Positions 1-5,439 of a stretch of 8,083 bases of DNA are shown piece after piece (the first letter of the stretch is position 1; the number at the start of each line of letters is the position of its first letter). The position numbers and the translations under genes were made by a program. The notes under the pieces were generated by a model, which saw nothing but the letters and a program-made list of their open reading frames with translations, was not told where the DNA came from and did not search any database. Origin of the DNA: Microcaldota archaeon (GTDB lineage: Archaea; Micrarchaeota; Micrarchaeia; Anstonellales; Anstonellaceae); assembly GCA_026396355.1 (NCBI GenBank), contig JAPLWY010000128.1, positions 13,350 through 21,432 of the forward strand, given 5' to 3'.

Positions 1-552
1 AGCACCAAACTGGCAGAAATCAACGTAATTCCCTCATACAGTGGTAAAGATGTTACAGGCTATTCAGCTGACCTGCCCGCTGGTTTTGCAAGCAGCAAGG
101 GCGAAATTCCTGTAAAATCCGATGGACGAGAGCTTTTCAGCCTCAACGAAAAGGACCGCGCCGATCTTTTCGCAGGCACTCTTCTGGAAAAGGATGATTT
201 CAAGGTGAAGTTCAATGGCAACAAACTCGAAATAACCATTGTTCCAAAGGTAAAAGATAACGATATCGTTGTAGTTGACATGGCACCAGTGGCACCTTAT
301 ATTTATGCCACTGGTGACTGCAAAGTGCCGGAAATCGACGCCATGCTCTCGAGTCCCGCAGTTCTTGAAAAAATAAAAAACAAGGTGCTTGGCTACGGCG
401 TCACCGCGCAAACATTCAATGAAAAATTGCCCAATTTCATACGTTTTGTAAATGATGATAAGCTCAAGGGTGAGAACTCACTCCTTTCATTATCCCCAGT
501 GAAAGATTGGGAAGAATTGGCTGGCATGCTGAAGGATTATATCGGAAATTAG
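1..552 (+). CDS. Hypothetical protein, 3' part only (5' end outside window)
   Basis: Reading frame 1 is open from the first base to a TAG stop at 550-552, giving the last 183 residues of a longer protein. The first ATG inside the window (205) is not a credible start because the frame upstream is equally protein-like (it begins STKLAEINVIPSYSGKD). I do not recognise the family. The fragment alternates short beta-like stretches (for example KLEITIVPKVKDNDIVVVDM) with helices near the C-terminus (around AVLEKIKNKVLGYG and the final EELAGMLKDYIGN). It has one cysteine and no hydrophobic membrane span. The next gene starts 13 nt after the stop on the same strand, so the two are probably co-transcribed and may work together. 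An 11-bp perfect inverted repeat lies inside the coding sequence. That it is coding is fairly certain; its function is unknown. Confidence 0.8.
   Translation, partial: STKLAEINVIPSYSGKDVTGYSADLPAGFASSKGEIPVKSDGRELFSLNEKDRADLFAGTLLEKDDFKVKFNGNKLEITIVPKVKDNDIVVVDMAPVAPYIYATGDCKVPEIDAMLSSPAVLEKIKNKVLGYGVTAQTFNEKLPNFIRFVNDDKLKGENSLLSLSPVKDWEELAGMLKDYIGN
284..316 (+). repeat. 11-bp perfect inverted repeat inside the first gene
   Basis: CACCAGTGGCA at 284-294 is followed, after an 11-nt spacer, by its exact reverse complement TGCCACTGGTG at 306-316. The mRNA could form a stable 11-bp hairpin here. It lies within codons for PVAPYIYATGD, so it may simply reflect codon choice. It has no T-tract after it and is not a terminator. 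Confidence 0.75.
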
Positions 553-565
553 AGGCTAGGTCATT

Positions 566-3500
566 ATGTTTCGCACAAAAAATATCCAGGAGTCCGAACC
601 CCCGTCTTTCAAGGACGATTTTCGCGATCGCCTGAACAAAATCGTGGCTGCAAAAGACTTTGATTCTGCTTTGAAAGAGGCGCGCAATCTTGTAATCTTT
701 GCACAAAATGGCAATGATTATGCGCAGAAAGCTGCCACGAATATTTTCAAGTATCTTTCTTCTCAAAAAAACAAAGTGGCAGGGAAAAGCATATCTGAAC
801 AAGCAGTGGCATTAACCACCTGCAAAAACTTCATCACCGATCTTTATGTGCAAGAATCGTTTTTTCAGAAGCTTGAGCTTTCCGATGAAAGCAGTTTAAT
901 GGTCAAAAAGAAAGATGAGTTTTTCCTTCTCACATCGGATTATACAAATGCAGTCAAAAAATTGGAAGCAACCTTCCAAAATCTTGCCAATTTCTCAAAA
1001 TTTGACCGGCTATCCGACCTATCGGACTTTTATACTGCGCTGTATCTTGATTTGGGACAGGTAAACAATGTCTTAAATCCTTACCTTTCCACTGACTACC
1101 CTGACAAATTCAAAAAAAGAATGCTCAAACTAAAGGAAAGCCTGCCCAGCTACTTTCGGGAAATAATAAGCGCTGACGGCGTAATAGACACATTCATCCT
1201 TAACTCAAAAATAACCGCCCTAATCGATACAGTCAAGAAAATGAACGATCTTGACGCCAAGCTCAACATATTCACGCAGTTTGGCAAAGTTTCGCTGTTT
1301 TCCCTCACTTATAAGAACGGCGTTGCTGCGAATGCTCAGGATTTCGTGAATAAAGGAGTGGCAATCACTGCTTCAGACCTGGACCGGGTGAATCAACTGT
1401 CTTCCGGGCAATATGCCCAATTGACTTACAATGGCGTTATCTTTACTGTCCCCATGACCACTGCGGTTGATGCCGATAACAATCCAGTTACAAACACATT
1501 CGAGGTTTCAAGGAATTCGAGTATGATGACTAAGGTTGAAAAGGATGGTCTCACAACCGCCATCACCAACATCTCAAACTCGACAGAAGCACTTGGCTAT
1601 CTTGCTTCAATGAGGTACGGCCCAAACGGCGAATCCTTCTCCGCAACCTATGATGCTCTTGGAGCGACACAGAACAGGAAAAAATCCGTGGCAGATCAAT
1701 ACCTCGAAATCACCAACCTGTTTGTGAACAGATGCGATAAAATCCAGCAATATAGTGAAAAACTGCGCGATTCTAGGCGCGAGACCTACACGACTCTCAT
1801 CTCTGCAAAAGCCGATATGCAGCAGATACCCGGGCAGAACTTTCTAACCAGGGACGCATTCGACCCGTTCTCAAGGATTGCGCTTTTCAAGGCTGCGAAT
1901 GACGGGATTCCTGCCGGAATAACCGACAAGCAGCTCAATGAAATGGTCATATCCGCGAAGTACATGCCCCCCTCAACCGCCAGCATACTATTCGGCAGCA
2001 GTGTCTTTTTCAATAAAACAATCGCGCCAATCCAAAGCATGGAAACCCGTTCTCAGGTTTTTAACCAGGCAATATTCCTCATCTCCAACATCTATGAGCA
2101 AAGCTCAAATCAAGTCGACAATGGGAAGTTTGTTCGCAAGAGGAATTATTCAAACGCATTTGACCTGATGAAAAAATTTGAAAATCTCGATTCATATTAC
2201 AATCTGATCAACAACCTGCAAGCCTCCAATGTGGCAATCCGGGACGGGCACATCTCCCCGAATCTACAAAGTCATAATATAATGGATTTTTACGGCATAA
2301 GCGCCACGACCAGCATTGGGATATTTGCCGGCGGAACGCTAATACCCAATTCCGTGCTTAATGGAGGAATAGCTCCGCAAGTGAGCGAATCCATGCAGCC
2401 GCGCACATCGCCTATCAATGCGGTATTTGACTGGGCGTCAGGCCGCAGGCACCAGTATCTTGCAAGTAAAGTGTCGCCGGCGGCGCTGGAGTATAACTAC
2501 ACTACAAATTACCTGAATCGCCAGGCAATACCTGAAACAGTGATCGCCCTGATGAACGAAGCTTCCAACTCCATACTCGGTTCACAGATGAAATTTGAAA
2601 AGGATTATCTTAGCGTTGTCGGGCAAGGCTCCAGCTCGAGCGCGGGCGGAAAAGGGGGGGTGGGCGGTTTCCAGGCAGACCTTCGGGGCAAGAACATGGG
2701 CCAAGGGGCATCAGGGGAAGTCTTAGTCAGCGATTACTCGGTTCGTGGGTCCAAATACTATCCTCTAAATTATGATGAATATCTGCTGTCCCAGCACCTG
2801 AATACCCTTGCTAAAGGGCAAGCCAATAACGTGAGCATTCTTGGCACAAACGTCTTTAATGCCTTGGCCAGGTATTCGATTGATGTCACGAAAACCAAGA
2901 CAGACGATAAAGGAGGGCCAGTGCCATCAGGTGTTCCATACTTAGATCTCACCGAAGATGCAAACTTTGAGCTGAATTCGACATTCTTAAAGGCAACCAA
3001 CCGCGAAGCGCCCAACGGCACAACGCTTGTCACATTCACAGAGCACAGGGAAGAGGACGATTCCAAAACAGACGCTGGCGACAGGAAGGAGGGGTCGCTA
3101 AGATACGATCTTAACGTATTTGTGAAAAAAGACGAAACCTGGGTCCAAATCCTAACCAAGGACAGGGAACGGAGCCTGATGGCTACTGAAATCAATGATG
3201 GAAAAAAGCTGTCGGATGCCGTGAATCAGTATTTTGCCCAGGTATATACTGAAATGGGCAAGGAAAACGGGGTCAAAATAGATGCGGCAGGGGAAGTCTC
3301 AACCGCAAAATACGGTTTGAACAAAAGCCAGATACCAAAAGAAAAACTGCAAGAAGGCACGCGGTTCGGGGCAATGCTCATATTCCAGCCAATCTGCAAG
3401 TTTGCGCCAGCGGTCAATTCCCTTGCAGTCGGCGCAGTCACATCAACCGCTGGCAGCTGGGCGGTTTTCGGGGGGTATGACAAGGGAGGATCCACCGGCA

Positions 3501-4966
3501 ACGTGGTTTATGGCGGCTTTTTCTCATACAACGATTATGAGCTGTCCCAGGCATTGTCTCCAGGCGGACAGCCCAATTTCGGCGGAATCAATGAGCCTGC
3601 CCCATCCAACGAGTTTGATGAAGGGAAGACTCCGCCCAGCACAGGCAGGGGCTATCTGGCAAGCGGAACCTGGCTCGCATTGCAAAAATTCAAGGGAACA
3701 ATGTTCGGCGGTTGGCGGACTTCGGTTGGCGGGCCGCTTGTAGGCGCGGACCTTCGCATACCAAACGCAAACGTCTCAAATTTCATGAGCTTTGACAAGG
3801 ATGGCAAGCTTGTGAGCGGCATAGTTTCAGCAGGCGGAAAGGTCAAGAAAATAGGCACGTGGAATGCCGATGCCAACATGTACGTGACCGCATACAGGGC
3901 GGAAGACTACAAATTAAACGATGACGGCACGAAAAAGCGCATATCCAAATCCATGATGAATTCAGCTGCCACGTTTAATATGGTCAATGGGAAATTGACG
4001 ATATTATGCAGCTTACTGCCTGACCAGTTTACTCAAAACAATCTCAGCAATAAAACGCTCAGCAGCATAATCCTAAGCGGGCAGTCAATAGTGGATGAAA
4101 CATCAAACCTCTTGCCAAAAACCCTCCTCGACGTAAAGCTGCGCGATGATGCAATGAGGAACATCATGCTAAGGACTGCCGATCTGGCCTCGCAGACATT
4201 CTCCACGAATCCGACCCAGGATCTTTACGAGAGCTGGCCAGTCAACTTCTCGGTCGGTTTCAGGAGCAAAAAGCACAACTGGGTGGTGACCGGCTCGCTT
4301 TCCAACGACAAAAAGCTGTTCACGAGCGGAATTTACAATTTCAACGACCGTGTCGCAGTGATAGGCGGCTGCCGGCTGGGCAAGAGCGCCGACTCAAAAA
4401 GTTACAAATGGCTTGGAGGGGTAAGGCTCGACATTCTGGGCGGGACAACCGCCTTCACGGCGTTCGTTGCCCAGACAGAGGACAAAAAGCTGATCGCCAA
4501 CGCTGATGCGGCAAATGCAAAATTAGGGAGCGTGGCAGTAAGCGCCAGCAAGGACTATTTCCGCTCCTACCTTTTCATTGGCCAGGAGAAGTTTGGCATC
4601 ATATTCAATTATTCGGATATCGGAACATCCGCGGGCAAGATAAAGAACTGGGAATTCGGGGCAAGAGCGCTGCTTGGCTCGTCAGTCTTCATGACTATTG
4701 CTTATGCAAATACCCGTTTGCCAGGAGTGGATAAACTCCGTCTAGTTGACGGCAAAGATCCTGACACAAATTTTGCGTATCAACAGGCATACGACAATGG
4801 CCTATTCCCATTGGATATGAAAATAGACCGTTTAAAGGCAGACCTCGACATCAGGTTCAAGAATGGCAGCGGGCTGGTCTTCACTGGCGAATTGGACATA
4901 ATGAGGGGCAAAAACGCGCCGTTTGATGTCTACGGCGGTGTCAAGTATTACATGACATTCAAGTAA
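566..4966 (+). CDS. Giant uncharacterised protein (1466 aa) with helical N-terminus and beta-meander C-terminus
   Basis: The gene starts at ATG 566, 13 nt after the upstream stop; AGGT at 558-561 is a weak, close ribosome-binding candidate. I recognise no family. No signal peptide is visible (the N-terminus MFRTKNIQESEPPSFKDD is polar and charged), no membrane helix, and only five cysteines. By eye: residues 1-225 are helix-rich; 239-330 are beta-rich; about 372-415 is a charged, possibly coiled-coil segment; 526-556 is helical; 685-719 is a Gly/Ser-rich linker; 812-870 is highly charged. From about 931 onward short amphipathic beta-strands alternate with Gly/Asn/Asp turns, interrupted by a Pro/Gly-rich loop (997-1029) and a helical insert (1161-1215). 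Residues 1226-1466 read as a continuous meander ending in an aromatic strand (YGGVKYYMTFK), as in outer-membrane barrels. A structural or cell-surface role is inference; without an export signal an intracellular assembly is equally possible. Confidence 0.92.
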   Translation: MFRTKNIQESEPPSFKDDFRDRLNKIVAAKDFDSALKEARNLVIFAQNGNDYAQKAATNIFKYLSSQKNKVAGKSISEQAVALTTCKNFITDLYVQESFFQKLELSDESSLMVKKKDEFFLLTSDYTNAVKKLEATFQNLANFSKFDRLSDLSDFYTALYLDLGQVNNVLNPYLSTDYPDKFKKRMLKLKESLPSYFREIISADGVIDTFILNSKITALIDTVKKMNDLDAKLNIFTQFGKVSLFSLTYKNGVAANAQDFVNKGVAITASDLDRVNQLSSGQYAQLTYNGVIFTVPMTTAVDADNNPVTNTFEVSRNSSMMTKVEKDGLTTAITNISNSTEALGYLASMRYGPNGESFSATYDALGATQNRKKSVADQYLEITNLFVNRCDKIQQYSEKLRDSRRETYTTLISAKADMQQIPGQNFLTRDAFDPFSRIALFKAANDGIPAGITDKQLNEMVISAKYMPPSTASILFGSSVFFNKTIAPIQSMETRSQVFNQAIFLISNIYEQSSNQVDNGKFVRKRNYSNAFDLMKKFENLDSYYNLINNLQASNVAIRDGHISPNLQSHNIMDFYGISATTSIGIFAGGTLIPNSVLNGGIAPQVSESMQPRTSPINAVFDWASGRRHQYLASKVSPAALEYNYTTNYLNRQAIPETVIALMNEASNSILGSQMKFEKDYLSVVGQGSSSSAGGKGGVGGFQADLRGKNMGQGASGEVLVSDYSVRGSKYYPLNYDEYLLSQHLNTLAKGQANNVSILGTNVFNALARYSIDVTKTKTDDKGGPVPSGVPYLDLTEDANFELNSTFLKATNREAPNGTTLVTFTEHREEDDSKTDAGDRKEGSLRYDLNVFVKKDETWVQILTKDRERSLMATEINDGKKLSDAVNQYFAQVYTEMGKENGVKIDAAGEVSTAKYGLNKSQIPKEKLQEGTRFGAMLIFQPICKFAPAVNSLAVGAVTSTAGSWAVFGGYDKGGSTGNVVYGGFFSYNDYELSQALSPGGQPNFGGINEPAPSNEFDEGKTPPSTGRGYLASGTWLALQKFKGTMFGGWRTSVGGPLVGADLRIPNANVSNFMSFDKDGKLVSGIVSAGGKVKKIGTWNADANMYVTAYRAEDYKLNDDGTKKRISKSMMNSAATFNMVNGKLTILCSLLPDQFTQNNLSNKTLSSIILSGQSIVDETSNLLPKTLLDVKLRDDAMRNIMLRTADLASQTFSTNPTQDLYESWPVNFSVGFRSKKHNWVVTGSLSNDKKLFTSGIYNFNDRVAVIGGCRLGKSADSKSYKWLGGVRLDILGGTTAFTAFVAQTEDKKLIANADAANAKLGSVAVSASKDYFRSYLFIGQEKFGIIFNYSDIGTSAGKIKNWEFGARALLGSSVFMTIAYANTRLPGVDKLRLVDGKDPDTNFAYQQAYDNGLFPLDMKIDRLKADLDIRFKNGSGLVFTGELDIMRGKNAPFDVYGGVKYYMTFK
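2644..2664 (+). other. Potential G-quadruplex motif with a G7 run
   Basis: On the coding strand, GGG at 2644-2646, a 7-nt spacer, GGG (2654-2656), G, GGG (2658-2660), T and GGG (2662-2664) meet the G3-N1-7 four-tract rule for an intramolecular G-quadruplex. The seven consecutive G bases at 2654-2660 lie in the Gly-rich linker of the giant gene. The reading frame is intact through the run. Confidence 0.45.
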
Positions 4967-4984
4967 GCATTAGCCAAAATTCTG

Positions 4985-4991
4985 AAAAAAA
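4985..4991 (-). terminator. Poly-T terminator of the tRNA gene
   Basis: Read on the minus strand, a run of seven T bases begins 4 nt after the last tRNA base. Oligo-T tracts without a hairpin are typical archaeal terminators. It also separates the tRNA from the stop codon of the convergent giant gene, which ends 28 nt from the tRNA. Confidence 0.65.
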
Positions 4992-5026
4992 TAGTGGACC
5001 CGGGGGGAATTTCTCGCGCCACCCTT

Positions 5027-5042
5027 CCAAGGCTTCCCTTGG
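5027..5042 (-). repeat. Second hairpin in tRNA intron 2
   Basis: CCAAGG (5027-5032) and CCTTGG (5037-5042) form a perfect 6-bp stem with a 4-nt loop. After one mismatch the pairing extends outward to about 5022-5047, and CCA/TGG further out may close it. It is stacked directly after the 11-bp hairpin and ends just before the 3' splice region. Confidence 0.7.
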
Positions 5043-5051
5043 GAGGAAATG

Positions 5052-5089
5052 GCAAGAACCCACCTTCTGGAAATTCACTGGGTTCTTGC
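5052..5089 (-). repeat. 11-bp perfect hairpin in tRNA intron 2
   Basis: On the plus strand GCAAGAACCCA at 5052-5062 and TGGGTTCTTGC at 5079-5089 are exact reverse complements around a 16-nt loop. On the tRNA strand the stem begins at the first intron nucleotide, so it probably presents the 5' splice site. Confidence 0.85.
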
Positions 5090-5110
5090 TTCGAACCCCC
5101 GGCCTCCTGC

Positions 5111-5150
5111 TTTTTTGGGATTTTAGGGATTTTTTATTTTTTCCCCTTTT
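5111..5150 (+). terminator. Clustered T-tracts antisense to tRNA intron 1; possible terminator of the giant gene
   Basis: Read on the plus strand, the first tRNA intron holds T6, T4, T6, T6 and T4 runs within 40 nt (5111-5116, 5121-5124, 5130-5135, 5137-5142, 5147-5150). No T-tract occurs nearer to the stop of the upstream giant gene, so this is the first plausible archaeal terminator for that transcript, about 145 nt after the stop. The role is inferred from base composition only. Confidence 0.3.
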
Positions 5151-5156
5151 CATCCG
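5112..5156 (-). other. tRNA intron 1, canonical position 37/38 (45 nt)
   Basis: The intron lies between A37 (5157) and A38 (5111). The splice motif is a complete hBHBh': the anticodon stem as outer helix; 5' bulge CA|C; central 4-bp helix of exon TTTG with intron CAAA; 3' bulge AA|A; inner helix GGAT/ATCC within the intron. This is the substrate form of the archaeal tRNA splicing endonuclease. The remaining interior is A-rich and encodes nothing. I saw no complete box C/D pair, so an intronic guide RNA is not supported. Confidence 0.92.
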
Positions 5157-5218
5157 TGCAAAGCAGGCGCGCTACCACTGCGCTACGGGCCCATTGTTCT
5201 GCTTTTAGCCTATGAAGG

Positions 5219-5228
5219 CTTTTTATAC
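5219..5228. promoter_or_regulatory. TATA box, possibly shared by the tRNA (minus) and a small ORF (plus)
   Basis: On the minus strand it reads GTATAAAAAG, centred about 31 nt before tRNA G1 (5192), so transcription should begin only some 5-7 nt before the mature 5' end. On the plus strand the same bases read CTTTTTATAC, including the 9-mer found before the zinc-ribbon gene (5410-5418), and would place a start near 5250, about 10 nt before the ATG at 5260. A purine-rich BRE is not obvious on either side. Use by the tRNA is well supported; divergent use is a proposal. Confidence 0.7.
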
Positions 5229-5259
5229 CTGACGTAGCATATTATTGCCTAGTGGTTAT

Positions 5260-5397
5260 ATGTTCATTTTTCAGGTAGAACAAGGGAAGAAGCGGCTTGA
5301 GGCAAAGAAGCCCAAGATTGAGGAAAAGAAGCCAGAGCTTGGCGACTTGAGCAAAGTGATCCCTGTGAAAGTCCGGACCGCATTTTCAGAAAAGTAG
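5260..5397 (+). CDS. Possible small Lys/Glu-rich protein (45 aa)
   Basis: ATG 5260 to TAG 5395-5397 encodes a 45-residue product beginning MFIFQVEQGKKRLEAKK and ending VKVRTAFSEK. Support is indirect: a TATA element lies about 36 nt upstream in the right orientation; codon use (AAG, GAG, CTT, GTG) resembles the neighbouring genes; and the frame fills most of the space between the tRNA promoter and the next promoter. There is no clear Shine-Dalgarno sequence. The composition is about one third Lys+Glu with a short hydrophobic start, too short for a signal peptide. I recognise no family. It could instead be untranslated sequence with a chance ORF. It has its own stop and is separated from the next gene by that gene's TATA box, so it is not an N-terminal extension of it. 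Confidence 0.45.
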   Translation: MFIFQVEQGKKRLEAKKPKIEEKKPELGDLSKVIPVKVRTAFSEK

Positions 5398-5409
5398 GAT
5401 TCCGTCTGA

Positions 5410-5418
5410 TTTTTATAC
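5410..5418 (+). promoter_or_regulatory. TATA box of the zinc-ribbon gene (leaderless transcript)
   Basis: TTTTTATAC is centred about 26 nt before the ATG at 5440, the normal distance from an archaeal TATA box to the transcription start. The mRNA would therefore begin at or next to the start codon, and no Shine-Dalgarno sequence is present, consistent with leaderless translation. The 9-mer is identical to the element at 5220-5228. Confidence 0.75.
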
Positions 5419-5439
5419 TTCGCGCGCGCTTTTCCCCTT

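Larger units (their letters stand above)
5009..5089 (-). other. tRNA intron 2, in the T-loop (about position 59/60, 81 nt)
   Basis: The T-stem halves GGGGG (5100-5096) and CCCCC (5007-5003) are separated by far too many bases; excising 5009-5089 restores a perfect TTCGAAT loop. The intron folds by eye into two consecutive hairpins: an 11-bp perfect stem starting exactly at its first base (5079-5089 with 5052-5062), and a second hairpin around 5018-5051 with core CCAAGG/CCTTGG. A possible relaxed splice motif pairs exon TTCG (54-57) with intron CGAG (5016-5013, one G-U pair), giving a 3-nt 5' bulge AA|G but a 5-nt 3' bulge. The exact cut could shift by one or two bases while keeping a 7-base loop. 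Introns at 59/60 are known in some archaea but are non-canonical. Confidence 0.82.
4995..5192 (-). tRNA. tRNA-Ala (UGC anticodon) with two introns
   Basis: On the minus strand the gene runs from G1 (5192) to discriminator A73 (4995). Removing 5112-5156 and 5009-5089 leaves 72 nt with every helix fully paired: acceptor GGGCCCG/CGGGTCC with the G3:U70 wobble that marks alanine tRNAs; D-stem GCGC/GCGC; anticodon stem CCTGC/GCAGG around loop TTTGCAA (anticodon UGC at 5160-5158, base 38 at 5111); variable loop AGGCC; T-stem GGGGG/CCCCC around loop TTCGAAT. CCA is not encoded (CTA follows) and must be added after transcription. The first intron has a canonical archaeal bulge-helix-bulge motif; the second interrupts the T-loop and is less canonical. 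A TATA box lies about 31 nt upstream and a T7 tract directly downstream, so this is an independent, probably functional gene. It lies antisense and convergent to the giant gene. Confidence 0.94.

Noticed and set aside
550..566. Possibility that the first gene and the giant gene are one gene broken by a stop
   Set aside because: A stop, a 13-nt spacer, a possible ribosome-binding site and an ATG lie between them, and the giant protein has a coherent polar N-terminus, so two adjacent genes fit better.
2654..2660. Frameshift or sequencing error at the G7 run
   Set aside because: The frame stays open for over 2 kb on both sides with the same protein-like composition.
2770..3195. Open frame of 141 codons on the minus strand inside the giant gene
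   Set aside because: It is fully antisense to a convincing 1466-codon gene, is Ser-rich with no family-like motifs, and has no promoter or ribosome-binding site; the same holds for 1786-2040, 3226-3501 and 3652-3879.
5052..5089. Rho-independent-style terminator for the giant gene
   Set aside because: The plus-strand hairpin has no T-tract immediately after it and is part of the tRNA T-loop intron.
5009..5156. Box C/D or H/ACA guide RNA inside the tRNA introns
   Set aside because: Intron 1 contains a partial C-like GGATGA but no D box, and intron 2 lacks C, D and ACA motifs; the hairpins are better explained by splicing structure.
4959..5215. Open frames on both strands across the tRNA (4959-5153 minus and 4994-5215 plus)
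   Set aside because: They run through tRNA stems and introns; the tRNA explains the sequence fully and neither frame has start signals.
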